A stretch of DNA of 64,000 nucleotides from Azospirillum sp. TSA2s (GTDB taxonomy: Bacteria > Pseudomonadota > Alphaproteobacteria > Azospirillales > Azospirillaceae), in NCBI RefSeq assembly GCF_004923315.1, contig NZ_CP039645.1:291001-355000 (forward strand). Reading direction: 5' to 3'. The notes below the pieces were generated by a model. The model saw only the letters and a program-made list of their open reading frames with translations. It was not told the origin of the DNA and ran no database searches. Below are positions 9,889-19,891 of the stretch, piece by piece; within the stretch, counting starts at the first letter, position 1; each line of letters opens with the position of its first letter. Made by a program: the position numbers and the translations under genes.

Positions 9889-10799
9889 GATGCGCCTGCT
9901 CCCCCGCCGGAGCCGGCATGTTGCTGCGCAGGAACGGGTGCCTCGTCCTCGTCATAGAGATAGAGGCCGGCGGTGAAGCGGTGGCTGGCGTCGTCGCGGC
10001 CGGCATCGCCGTCGGCGAGATCCGCCGCCATGCGGTTCAGCTCGACCAGCATCGCCATGCCCAGCCGGTCGGCTTCGTGGCGCAGGGCGGCGATGGAATC
10101 GGGGCTGAGCCGGTCATAGGCCAGCGCCCGCTCCAGGAAAGGCGGGGTGCCGCCGGCCAGATTATGCCCGGACGCCGCCAGATGGTCGGCGAGGTTGCGG
10201 CCGTAATAATAGGCGAGCTTGTCCAGGTCGCCACGCGGCACATGCGCCGCCTCGGCAAGGTCGAGCAGGCCGTCGGGCCGTTCCGTCACCAGCCCGGCAT
10301 GCAGCAGTTCGTCCAGCAGGGCGCGCGGGCGGATGTCCTTGCTGATGCCGGTCACCAGCGTCTCGAAACCGGGCTCGCGGTCCGAAGCGGAACTGCGGGG
10401 GAGGGGGAGGGGGCGGCCGGCGGCATCGAGGAAGCCGGGATCGGTCAGCCAGCGGCTCAGCACCTGCGACCCCAGCGACGGCGCGGCGGCGGCGGCGGCT
10501 TCCGCAGCCGGCGGAGCGCCCCGGATCTGGCTGACGTCCTTGCGGTGGACGCCGGTCAGCAAGGTGATGCGGCTGTCGGTCATCGGCTTTCCGGGCAGCG
10601 CGAAGCCACGCTCCGCCACTTCGACATACACCGACTTCAGCAGGGTCGCCAGCATCGGCCAGGAAATCCCGAAGCCGATCAGCGTCCGCACCAGCGGGAC
10701 CAGCACACGGCGCACCGCCGACAGCAGCGCCGGCGGCGGCGCCGCCCCGGTGATGCCCGCCTCGCTGGGGCGGTCTGGCTGGGGGCTGCGGGTGGGCAC
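9885..10799 (-). CDS. DUF6502 family protein
   Basis: About 304 residues if translation starts at the GTG at 10799; the frame stays open upstream, so the start is uncertain. The N-terminal region (LLSAVRRVLVPLVRTLIGFGISWPMLATLLKSVYVEVAERGF) resembles a helix-turn-helix-like segment. It is followed by DSRITLLTGVHRKDVSQI, the recognisable core of DUF6502. The rest is helical, with many Asp/Arg/Leu. A DNA-binding role is possible but unproven. It is translationally coupled to the DUF5666 lipoprotein gene downstream. Two dyad sequences lie just upstream. Confidence 0.75.
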   Translation of the reverse strand: MPTRSPQPDRPSEAGITGAAPPPALLSAVRRVLVPLVRTLIGFGISWPMLATLLKSVYVEVAERGFALPGKPMTDSRITLLTGVHRKDVSQIRGAPPAAEAAAAAAPSLGSQVLSRWLTDPGFLDAAGRPLPLPRSSASDREPGFETLVTGISKDIRPRALLDELLHAGLVTERPDGLLDLAEAAHVPRGDLDKLAYYYGRNLADHLAASGHNLAGGTPPFLERALAYDRLSPDSIAALRHEADRLGMAMLVELNRMAADLADGDAGRDDASHRFTAGLYLYDEDEAPVPAQQHAGSGGGAGAS

Positions 10800-10830
10800 G
10801 CGCCTGACACTCCGGCGGTTGGGGCTGTCT

Positions 10831-10851
10831 CTATTGCCGATGCGACAATAG
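10831..10851. promoter_or_regulatory. Dyad CTATTG-N9-CAATAG upstream of the DUF6502 gene
   Basis: Perfect 6-bp arms separated by nine bases, 32 bp upstream of the proposed GTG start of the DUF6502 gene. It could be a regulator site or a hairpin in the leader. The protein that would bind it is unknown. Confidence 0.35.
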
Positions 10852-10889
10852 CGCGGCGGGGCCGAAAGGGAATTACCTTTTCGCTTGAT

Positions 10890-10906
10890 GTGGGAAATTT
10901 TCCCAC
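10890..10906. promoter_or_regulatory. Perfect 8-bp inverted repeat GTGGGAAA-T-TTTCCCAC
   Basis: A 17-bp palindrome with one central base, about 90 bp upstream of the proposed DUF6502 start and 237 bp upstream of the divergent membrane-protein gene. Such compact symmetry is typical of a dimeric repressor operator. DUF6502 itself, if it binds DNA, is one candidate. This is inference only. Confidence 0.45.
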
Positions 10907-11142
10907 GCATGATGCCGGGCATGCGACAGCCGCGGTCGCTGCGCAGTTCCACGGGGACCACCAAGGTCCCCCAAACTTTCCCCAAGGTCAGGAGCGGCCG
11001 TCCGGCCGTAGCCCGCATGAGCCTGTCATCGATTGACCAGCCTGCTTATCCGCCCGCCCGCGGGGACGCTCCCAACCCTGTCGGGGCGCATGGAAAACGG
11101 AACCCGTCTTCGGTCCTACCCTTTCGAACGCGAGCGTCCGAC

Positions 11143-11853
11143 ATGGCGTCGTCCATCGCCCGTACCGCCGCCATCAACCGGTCGGCATTGATCCGCAGCA
11201 TCCTGTTCGGGGCGGCGGCGAACCTGCTGGTGGCCGGCAGCGCGCTCTATGCCCGGCCGCTGCAGGACGCCCTGTGGACGCGGGCCGGCGACGGCAGCCT
11301 GCTTCTGCTGGTCGCCATTGCGCTGGGGCTGTTCGCCCTGCATGCGCTGCTGGACTTCGGCCAATCGCGCGAACTGGCGCAGCTGGTGCCGCCTGGCGCT
11401 GTGTCCGGTGCGCCGGCGGGGTTGCTGGAGCGGCTGTGGCTGCAGGAAGCGGTATGGGCACCGGTCCATCTGGCGGTGCTGGCACTGCTGAACCCGCTGA
11501 TGGGCGCCATGGCATTGGCCGGGATCGCGGCATTGACGGCGATGATCGCGGTCGGCGCCACCGGGCCGGCGAGCGCCATCGGCGGGCGGTCGCAGTTCGC
11601 CCGGCTGGCCGGCGCGGACGGCTTCGGCTGCACCGACGGATTCCTTGCCGGGCTGGGCTTCTGCGAGACGGTCTATCGGGTGCTGATCGTCGGGCTGGGA
11701 GCGGCGCTGCTGGTGCGTGGCGATCTGGAGCCGGGACTGTTCGTCGCCGCCTCACTGATCGGCATCGCCGCGATGCGCGCCGCCGCCCGCGGTGCCGCCC
11801 GTTGGCATGGCGGACGGCAGGCGGCGGTGATGCTCAGGGTCGGGCGGGTGTGA
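11143..11853 (+). CDS. Membrane protein resembling the transmembrane domain of a type I secretion ABC transporter, no ATPase domain
   Basis: 236 residues with about five hydrophobic helices. The order of segments resembles the transmembrane half of PrtD/HlyB-like exporters: NLLVAGSALYARPLQDALWTR (TM1 then the loop that usually reads YDRVL), ALGLFALHALLDFGQSRELAQL (TM2 and the RSR region), WAPVHLAVLALLNPLMGAMAL (TM3/4) and LLVRGDLEPGLFVAASLIG (TM5/6). The nucleotide-binding domain is missing; the gene stops where the linker would be, and the next gene is convergent. No membrane-fusion or outer-membrane partner is nearby. It may be a decayed exporter or a repurposed membrane protein. The homology is judged by eye. 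Confidence 0.55.
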   Translation: MASSIARTAAINRSALIRSILFGAAANLLVAGSALYARPLQDALWTRAGDGSLLLLVAIALGLFALHALLDFGQSRELAQLVPPGAVSGAPAGLLERLWLQEAVWAPVHLAVLALLNPLMGAMALAGIAALTAMIAVGATGPASAIGGRSQFARLAGADGFGCTDGFLAGLGFCETVYRVLIVGLGAALLVRGDLEPGLFVAASLIGIAAMRAAARGAARWHGGRQAAVMLRVGRV

Positions 11854-11864
11854 TGGTACAGGTG

Positions 11865-11893
11865 CCCTCTCCCAGGGCGGGAGAGGGAGTTTT
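11865..11893 (+). terminator. Rho-independent terminator
   Basis: A 9-bp perfect stem, CCCTCTCCC/GGGAGAGGG, with a 5-base loop followed by AGTTTT, 12 bp after the membrane-protein stop. It lies between convergent genes. Confidence 0.7.
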
Positions 11894-11910
11894 ATGCGGC
11901 AATCAATCGT

Positions 11911-14475
11911 TCAAAGCCCCGGCCACGTCTCCGCGACCAGACGGCGGACTTCGGCGGCGCTGTCGGTGCCGAGTGCGGCTTCGGCGACGCGGCGGCAATC
12001 CTCCAGGCGCAGGGTGCGGATGAAGGCCTTCAGGTCGGCGATCACCGCCGGGGTGGCCGATAGCTCCGTCACGCCAAGCCCGATCAGCAGTGGTGCCGCC
12101 ATCGGGTCGGAGGCGGAGCCGCCACACACCGCCACCACCCGGTCGTGGGTCTTCGCGCCCATCACCGCAAGCCGGATCAGCCGCAGCACGCCCGGGTGCA
12201 GCGCGTCGAGCTGCGCCGCCACATGCGGGTTGCCGCGGTCCATCGCCAGCACATACTGGGTCAGGTCATTGGTGCCGATCGACAGGAAATCCGCCACCGC
12301 GCCGATGCGGTCGGCGATCAGGGCGGCGGCCGGCACCTCGATCATCGCGCCCAGCTCGATCGGTTCGGCGCGGCCGAGCCTGGCCCGCTCCTCGTCCACC
12401 ATCGTCCGCACCGCCAAAAGTTCGGACGGCGAGGCGATCATCGGCACCATGATGCGGCAGATGCCGGCCGGCTTGACGCGCAGGATGGCGCGAATCTGCG
12501 CGCGCAGAAGCTCCGGCTCGCGCAGGCCGACGCGGACACCGCGCAGGCCCAGCACCGGGTTCTCCTCCTTCGGCAGCGGCAGGTAGGACAGCGGCTTGTC
12601 GCCGCCGACGTCCAGCGTGCGGATCACCAGGGGCCGGCCTTCCAGCGCGTCGGCGATCTGCTGGTACTGCTGGTACTGCTCATCCTCGGTCGGGGCGGAC
12701 TGGCGTTCCAGGAACAGGAATTCGGTGCGCAGCAGGCCGCAGCCCTCCGCCCCCTCCACCACGGCGCCGGGGGCGTCGCTGACCCGGCCGAGATTGGCGA
12801 ACACCTCGATCCGCGTGCCGTCGGCCATCCGGCAGTCCTCGCGGGAGGTGCGGCGGTTCTCCTCGCGCCGGGCGGCACGGGCGGCGACGGCGGTGCGGGT
12901 GGTCGCCAGCATGTCCTCCGGCGGGAAGACCAGCAGCTCGCCGCGGTTGCCGTCGAGCACCACGGGGGCGCCGTCCGGCACCCGCTCCGCCTGCCGGCCC
13001 AGCGCCACCACGGTCGGCACGCCGAGCGCCGCCGCAAGGATGACGGCGTGGGAGGTCGGGCCGCCATGCGCCATGCCGATGCCGGCCAGCCGACCGGCCG
13101 GAACCCCGGCGAGGTCGGAGGGAAGGATCTCGTCGGCCAGCACGATGGTTCCGGCCGGCAGGTCCGCCAGCCCGGCCGACGGCTCCTTGCCCGACAGGGC
13201 GGTCAGCACCTGCTGTTCCAGGTCGCGCAGGTCGGCGGCGCGTTCGGCCATGCGGGGATCGGCGAGACCGGCCAGCGCATCGGCCTGCATCTGCGCCGTG
13301 CGCTGCCACGCCCATTCCGCACTCTTGCCGGCACGGATGTCGGTCAGCGCGCTGTCCAGCAGTTCGGGATCGTCCAGGATTTCGCGGTGGGCCTGGAAGA
13401 TGGCGGCGTGGTCCGGCATGCGCTTGGCCGAGTCCGCCAGCCTGGAGATCACGCGCTCCAGCGCCTGATGCAATCGCGGCTCCTCGACCTCGGGTCCGGC
13501 GCCCTGTTCCGTCACGCGCACGCCGCTGCGGAAGCGGCGGACGACGCTGCCGACCGCCTGTCCCGGTACGGCAATGGTGCCCTTCAACAGCGCCTCCTCG
13601 CCGGGAGCGAAGGGCGGACCGATGTCTTCCTCAGCGGCCGGTTGGGCCGGGGCCGGGGTGGCGGCGGGAGCAGGGGCCGGAGCGGCGACGCCTTCGACGA
13701 CGGGGTCGCCAAGGCCGCTGTCGATCAGGCCGGCGATGCTCTCCACCACGCCCTGTGCGCCGGGACCGGTCGCGCGGATGGTCAGCCGGTCGCCCAGCGC
13801 GGTGCCGAGCCCCATCAGGGCGACGACGCTCTTGGCATTGGCGCTGCGGTCGCGGCAGAGGATGGAGACGGTGCCGGGATGCGCCTTGGCGGCGGCGACC
13901 AGGGCCGCGGCGGGTCGGGCGTGCAGGCCGTGGGCGATGCGCAGGGGCACGGTGCGCTCCGCCGTCTCGCCCGACTCGACCGGAGCGGCAGCCGGGGTGG
14001 GGGCGGCATCGGCGCCGCTGCCGCCATGGACGGTCATTGCGGCGTCGCCGGCCGCGATCTCGCGGTCCACCGACTGGCCGTCGACGGTATAGCCGTCATT
14101 CACCACGACCATCATGCTGACCAGGCTCTGCGCCCGGCTTCCCACCAGATCCATGTCGAAGCTGATCAGGCGGTCGCCGGTCTTCACCGACTGCCCATCC
14201 TGCACATGGGCGGTGAATCCCTCGCCGTTCAGGCCGACGGTGTCGACGCCCAGATGCAGCAGCACCTCCGCCCCGCTGGCGGTGCGGACGGTGCAGGCGT
14301 GGCGGGCGCGGTGGACCGACAGCACGACGCCGTCGCAGGGGCTGCGCAGCTCGTTCACCGTCGGGTCGATGGCCATGCCGGTTCCGACCAGCCCCTGGGC
14401 GAAGGCGGGATCGGGCACCTCGGTCAGCGGCATGGCCCATCCGGCCAGCGGGGCTGCAAGCGTGATCGCGGTCAT
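11911..14475 (-). CDS. PTS IIA(Glc-type)-HPr-enzyme I fusion protein
   Basis: 854 residues containing three phosphotransferase modules in one chain. Residues 1-150 are a IIA-Glc/Crr-like domain with phospho-His in VLLHLGVDTVGL (His 74) and the partner His at 59. Residues 175-255 are HPr with GLHARP (His 185). A Pro/Ala linker leads to enzyme I, with phosphohistidine GGPTSH (His 476) and the C-terminal CGGSASD cysteine loop. It takes phosphate from PEP and passes it to IIB domains. Here the two IICB proteins encoded nearby lack their own IIA, so this protein is the obvious donor. ATG at 14475 follows GAGGATC. It is divergent from the NagE-like gene. Confidence 0.95.
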   Translation of the reverse strand: MTAITLAAPLAGWAMPLTEVPDPAFAQGLVGTGMAIDPTVNELRSPCDGVVLSVHRARHACTVRTASGAEVLLHLGVDTVGLNGEGFTAHVQDGQSVKTGDRLISFDMDLVGSRAQSLVSMMVVVNDGYTVDGQSVDREIAAGDAAMTVHGGSGADAAPTPAAAPVESGETAERTVPLRIAHGLHARPAAALVAAAKAHPGTVSILCRDRSANAKSVVALMGLGTALGDRLTIRATGPGAQGVVESIAGLIDSGLGDPVVEGVAAPAPAPAATPAPAQPAAEEDIGPPFAPGEEALLKGTIAVPGQAVGSVVRRFRSGVRVTEQGAGPEVEEPRLHQALERVISRLADSAKRMPDHAAIFQAHREILDDPELLDSALTDIRAGKSAEWAWQRTAQMQADALAGLADPRMAERAADLRDLEQQVLTALSGKEPSAGLADLPAGTIVLADEILPSDLAGVPAGRLAGIGMAHGGPTSHAVILAAALGVPTVVALGRQAERVPDGAPVVLDGNRGELLVFPPEDMLATTRTAVAARAARREENRRTSREDCRMADGTRIEVFANLGRVSDAPGAVVEGAEGCGLLRTEFLFLERQSAPTEDEQYQQYQQIADALEGRPLVIRTLDVGGDKPLSYLPLPKEENPVLGLRGVRVGLREPELLRAQIRAILRVKPAGICRIMVPMIASPSELLAVRTMVDEERARLGRAEPIELGAMIEVPAAALIADRIGAVADFLSIGTNDLTQYVLAMDRGNPHVAAQLDALHPGVLRLIRLAVMGAKTHDRVVAVCGGSASDPMAAPLLIGLGVTELSATPAVIADLKAFIRTLRLEDCRRVAEAALGTDSAAEVRRLVAETWPGL

Positions 14476-14778
14476 GATGGTTCGATCCTCTTTTCTTATC
14501 GCTTGGACCGGAGCGGGCGTCACCATGTCGGACGCCGTCTGTGCGCAGACGCCGCATAGCCCAAGCGGAATTCTCATCATATGTTAGCGAAAGATCCTGT
14601 CCGGGAAAGGCGGAAGCCTGCGGCCAATCCGCGCCCCAGCCGACGCATCGGGGATAAGCCGCAAGCTTGCCCGATTCACTATGTCGCCTATGTCGTGAAA
14701 CCAGAGCATGGGTCAGGTTGTAATTCCGTCCTGAGCAAACGATGTCGCCGCCGCCGGACAATTTGCGGGAGAGCCGCC
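14476..14778. other. Divergent promoter region between the PTS fusion and nagE-like genes
   Basis: 303 bp without a gene. On the leftward side, CGCTTGG (14500-14506) pairs with CCAAGCG (14561-14567), enclosing the smaller hairpin GTCTG-TGCG-CAGAC (14537-14550). This structure would sit in the leader just upstream of the ribosome site of the PTS fusion gene. No copy of the TGGTAT...ATACCA site seen elsewhere in the cluster was found here. Confidence 0.45.
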
Positions 14779-16563
<1,785 letters not shown>

Positions 16564-16599
16564 TCCACTCTCTGCGTGGTATTCGACTGGTTTCATCGG

Positions 16600-16637
16600 G
16601 CGGCACGACCTTATCCGGGGCGTGCCGCTTTTCTTTT
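16600..16637 (+). terminator. Rho-independent terminator after the nagE-like gene
   Basis: The stem GCGGCACG/CGTGCCGC with a 13-base loop is followed by TTTTCTTTT. It separates the nagE-like transcript from the deaminase-nagA unit, which then needs its own promoter. Confidence 0.8.
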
Positions 16638-16709
16638 CCGCATTGCGGCTGTCGTCGTGAAGCGATTCCACCAATGGACGCTGGCCTCCGGCGCAAGAAG
16701 GTCTTACAT

Positions 16710-16723
16710 TGGTATCTATACCA
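16710..16723. promoter_or_regulatory. Candidate GntR (NagR/NagQ-like) operator TGGTATCTATACCA
   Basis: A perfect dyad (TGGTAT, two bases, ATACCA) lies 19 bp upstream of the deaminase start. GntR/HutC-type amino-sugar regulators such as NagQ/NagR and DasR bind closely related TGGT...ACCA palindromes. The cluster encodes a GntR/UTRA regulator 3 kb away. The position near the start suits repression. Confidence 0.7.
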
Positions 16724-16742
16724 GCCAATCGCGAGCGCCGCC

Positions 16743-17804
16743 ATGACCGATCCGGGCATTCCTGATTTCAAGCCGTCCCGCACCACTCCCCTGATGGCGG
16801 TGGAGGCGGCGGAGGCGCCCGCCGCGGTGGCCCGGCAGATCGCGCGCTGCGGCGCCGGCTTCGCCGAGTTGGGCGCGCGCCTGCGCCGCGAACCGCCGCA
16901 CTTCGTCGTCACCTGCGCCCGCGGCAGTTCCGACCATGCCTCAGCCTACGGCAAATACCTGATTGAGACGCGGATCGGCCGGGCGGTGGCCTCCATCGGG
17001 CCGTCGATCGCTTCGGTCTATGGCGGGCATCTGAGTCTGGAAGGGGCGCTGTTCGTCGCCGTCTCGCAGTCGGGGCGCAGCCCGGACCTGCTGCGGCTGG
17101 TGGAGGCGGCCAAGGCCGGCGGGGCGCTGGTGGTGGGATTCGTCAATGCGGAGGACTCGCCGCTGGCGGAGATGTGCGACCACTTCCTGCCGCTTGCGGC
17201 CGGGCCGGAGCGCAGCGTCGCCGCGACCAAGTCCTGCATCGCCTCGCTGGCCGCCTACCTGCAGCTGGTGGCGCATTGGCAGGATGATCCGGTGCTGAAG
17301 GCGACGTTGGCGGCCTTGCCCGACACGCTGGCGGCAGCCCAGGCGCTGGACTGGAAACCGGCGCTGATGCCGCTCGCCACCGCACAGAATCTTTACGTGC
17401 TGGGGCGCGGAGTCGGCTTCGGGGCGGCGCTGGAGATGGCGCTGAAGTTCAAGGAGACCTGCCGCCTGCATGCCGAGGCCTTCAGCGCGGCGGAGGTCGT
17501 GCACGGTCCGCTGGCGCTGGTCGGTCCCGGATTCCCGGTGCTGGCCCTGACCCAGGCCGACGCGGCGGAACCCCACACCCGCGCGGTGGTGGAACGCATC
17601 GTCGGGCTGGGCGCCGCCGTCGCCACCACCGAAGCGGGACTTGCCGGAACCACCCTGCTGCCCAGCCTGCCGGGGATCGCACCGGAGGCTGCACCGCTGG
17701 CGGCGTTGCAGAGCTTCTACGGCGCGGTCTATGAACTGGCGCTGGCCCGCGGCATCGATCCCGACAGCCCGCCCAACCTTGCCAAAGTGACGAAGACCGT
17801 CTGA
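16743..17804 (+). CDS. SIS-domain glucosamine-6-phosphate deaminase (NagB-II type)
   Basis: 353 residues with two SIS sugar-isomerase domains and no glutamine amidotransferase domain. The N-terminal SIS contains VVTCARGSSDHASAYGKYL and the sugar-phosphate loop AVSQSGRSPD; the second contains LGRGVGFGAALEMALKFKETC. The C-terminus PPNLAKVTKTV is the characteristic tail of GlmS-like SIS proteins. With nagA directly downstream (one-base overlap, TGATG) it most likely converts glucosamine-6-phosphate to fructose-6-phosphate and ammonia. This is the alternative to classical NagB, which is not present in this window. AgaS-like activity on galactosamine-6-phosphate is a less likely option. Confidence 0.88.
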   Translation: MTDPGIPDFKPSRTTPLMAVEAAEAPAAVARQIARCGAGFAELGARLRREPPHFVVTCARGSSDHASAYGKYLIETRIGRAVASIGPSIASVYGGHLSLEGALFVAVSQSGRSPDLLRLVEAAKAGGALVVGFVNAEDSPLAEMCDHFLPLAAGPERSVAATKSCIASLAAYLQLVAHWQDDPVLKATLAALPDTLAAAQALDWKPALMPLATAQNLYVLGRGVGFGAALEMALKFKETCRLHAEAFSAAEVVHGPLALVGPGFPVLALTQADAAEPHTRAVVERIVGLGAAVATTEAGLAGTTLLPSLPGIAPEAAPLAALQSFYGAVYELALARGIDPDSPPNLAKVTKTV

Positions 17805-18964
17805 TGCGACAGCTCCTGACCGGTGCCCGGATTTTCACGGGCGAGACCATCCTCGACGGCCGCAGCCTGCTGGTCGGCGATGGCCGCATCCTCGACATCG
17901 TGGCGCCCGGCCGCAACGCGCCGGAGGTCGACCGGACGGTGGCGCTGGAGGCGGGCGACCTGCTGGCCCCCGGCTTCCTCGACATCCAGGTCAATGGCGG
18001 CGGCGGTGTGCTGTTCAACGGGCAGCCGACGGCGGAGGGGGCGCTCGCGATCGCCGCGGCGCACCGGCGCTTCGGCACCACCGGGCTGCTGCCGACCATC
18101 ATCACCGACACCCCCGACTGCCACCGCGCCGCCGCCGAGGCGGCGGTGAAAGCGGTGGCGCAGCCCGGCAGCGGCGTGCTGGGCATCCATTTCGAAGGGC
18201 CGTTCATCAGCCCGCAGCGGGTCGGCGCGCATGACCCGCGCTTCGTCCGCGCGCCGGACGAGGGCGATCTCGACTTCATCGGCGGGCTGCCGGCGCGGAT
18301 GCCGGGCGGGCGGGTGCTGCTGACCCTGGCGCCGGAATGCGTGGAGGATGCGGCGCTGTCGCGGCTGATGGCGGCCGGGGTGATCCTGTCAGTCGGCCAC
18401 ACGATGGCGAGCGCCGAGCGGGTGGTCGAGGCCTTCGATCTCGGCGTGCGCGGCGTGACGCATCTTTACAACGCGATGTCCGGCATCGCCAACCGCCAGC
18501 CGGGTCCGGCCGGGGCGGCGCTGGGTGACGGGCGGCCCTGGTGCGGGCTGATCGCCGACGGGCATCACGTCCATCCGCTGATGATGCGCGCGGCGCTGGC
18601 GGCCCGGCCGCGCGGTCGGATGATGCTGGTGACCGACGCGATGCCGCCGACCGGCACCGACGCGGATCGCTTCGAGCTGAACGGGCGGACGATCTACCGG
18701 CGCGACGGCCGGCTGGTGCTGGCCGACGGGACGCTGGCGGGGGCGGACCTCGACATGGCGACGGCGGTGCGCAATGCGGGGACTCTGATCGGCCTGCCTC
18801 TGGAGGAGTCGCTGCGCATGGCGTCGCTCTATCCGGCGGAGTTTTTGGGGATGGATGGCGAGCGCGGAAGGATCGTGCCGGGCTGGCGGGCCGATCTGGT
18901 GCTGCTGCGGGCGGATTTGACGGTGAAGGGGACTTGGGTGGAGGGAGAGTGGCGGGGGGTGTGA
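17804..18964 (+). CDS. nagA: N-acetylglucosamine-6-phosphate deacetylase
   Basis: 386 residues, normal for NagA. The amidohydrolase barrel shows GFLDIQVNGGGG, the ligand Glu in HFEGPFISPQRVGAH, His in SVGHTMA and THLYNAM, and the catalytic Asp in VTDAMPPTGTD. It removes acetate from GlcNAc-6-phosphate to give glucosamine-6-phosphate for the upstream SIS deaminase. Its ATG shares one base with the deaminase stop, indicating an operon. The gene ends 16 bp before the third palindromic repeat. Confidence 0.95.
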   Translation: MRQLLTGARIFTGETILDGRSLLVGDGRILDIVAPGRNAPEVDRTVALEAGDLLAPGFLDIQVNGGGGVLFNGQPTAEGALAIAAAHRRFGTTGLLPTIITDTPDCHRAAAEAAVKAVAQPGSGVLGIHFEGPFISPQRVGAHDPRFVRAPDEGDLDFIGGLPARMPGGRVLLTLAPECVEDAALSRLMAAGVILSVGHTMASAERVVEAFDLGVRGVTHLYNAMSGIANRQPGPAGAALGDGRPWCGLIADGHHVHPLMMRAALAARPRGRMMLVTDAMPPTGTDADRFELNGRTIYRRDGRLVLADGTLAGADLDMATAVRNAGTLIGLPLEESLRMASLYPAEFLGMDGERGRIVPGWRADLVLLRADLTVKGTWVEGEWRGV

Positions 18965-18980
18965 GGTGTCGGCTTCGACT

Positions 18981-19145
18981 GCCCCCACCTAGCCTCCCCC
19001 GCTGGGCGGGGGAGGGACTGCCGTCGCCTTTCCGATTAAGCGCTTATCCCCTCCCCCGCCCAGCTCTCGCACAAAGCTTTGCTTTGTGCTGACGCGGCCG
19101 GCGGACCATAGGTCCGCTGAGAGCGGGGGAGGGTTAGGGTGAGGG
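18981..19145. repeat. Palindromic intergenic repeat, long form (copy 3)
   Basis: This 165-bp copy lies between convergent genes. It starts GCCCCCACCTAGCC and ends GGGTTAGGGTGAGGG. The left half forms CCTCCCCCGC/GCGGGGGAGG. Bases 19064-19123 are the same 60-bp nested module as in copy 1, with hairpins GCACAAAGC/GCTTTGTGC and GCGGACC/GGTCCGC between CTCTC and GAGAG. Confidence 0.8.
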
Positions 19146-19174
19146 CAATCGACAGCCGGAACTTCAAGGACACG

Positions 19175-19840
19175 TCAGCCCACCGCCACGATCTCCAGCC
19201 CGTCCTCCTCCACCCGCACCCGCAGAGCCGTCAGGTCGGGCAGGCACAGGTTGCCGTCCAGCTCATGCGCCGGCAGCGTCGTGGTCAGCGCGATCACCAG
19301 GGCGCCGGCGGCATGGCCGGCCTCCAGACCCGCCGGGGCGTCCTCGAACACCACGGTCTCGCGCGGGTCGAAGCCCAGCTTTTCGGCGGCGGTGCGGTAG
19401 CCTTCGGGGTGGGGCTTGCCGTGGGCGACCATGTCGGCGCCGATCAGCAGGTCGGGCAGGGGCAGGCCGGCCTGGGCGATGCGCTTCCTCGCCATGTCCT
19501 GCGGAGCCGAAGTCACCACCGCCCAGCGGTGGCGCGGCAAGGATTGCAGAATCTCCAGCGCGCCGGGGACGGCGCGCACCCCCTCGGTGTCGTTGGTGTA
19601 GCAGTCTTCCACCAGCCGGACCTCTTCCTCGATGTCGGCGCCGGCGGGGGCGAAGCGGCGGACGGTTTCGATGCTGCGGACGCCGTGGCAGACGGCCAGG
19701 ATCGCGTCGGGGTCCAGATCGTGCCGGGCGGCCCAACTGCGCCAGGAGCGCTCCACGGGACCCTTGGTGTCGATCAGGGTGCCGTCCATGTCGAACAGGA
19801 TGGCGCGGACACGGAACGGGGTATCAAGGGCAGGCTTCAT
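19175..19840 (-). CDS. HAD-superfamily phosphatase, beta-phosphoglucomutase-like
   Basis: 221 residues. Motif I is LFDMDGTLIDT (nucleophile first Asp), motif II VVTSAPQD, motif III the Lys in GKPHPEGY, and motif IV VFEDAPAGLEAG. The small helical cap lies between residues 25 and 90, as in subfamily IA sugar phosphatases and phosphoglycolate phosphatases. It is co-directional with and 51 bp behind the GntR regulator inside the amino-sugar cluster, so it may dephosphorylate an excess hexosamine phosphate. The true substrate is not predictable from sequence. Confidence 0.88.
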   Translation of the reverse strand: MKPALDTPFRVRAILFDMDGTLIDTKGPVERSWRSWAARHDLDPDAILAVCHGVRSIETVRRFAPAGADIEEEVRLVEDCYTNDTEGVRAVPGALEILQSLPRHRWAVVTSAPQDMARKRIAQAGLPLPDLLIGADMVAHGKPHPEGYRTAAEKLGFDPRETVVFEDAPAGLEAGHAAGALVIALTTTLPAHELDGNLCLPDLTALRVRVEEDGLEIVAVG

Positions 19841-19891
19841 CGCGCGCTCTCGTCAGGATTTTCTTGCAGGGAACGGAATGGTCCGGGGGGA

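Noticed and set aside
12145-14559. 804-codon open frame opposite the PTS fusion gene
   Set aside because: It is a GC-bias shadow: Gly/Arg/His/Gln-rich with no domain, antisense to a protein with three intact active sites.
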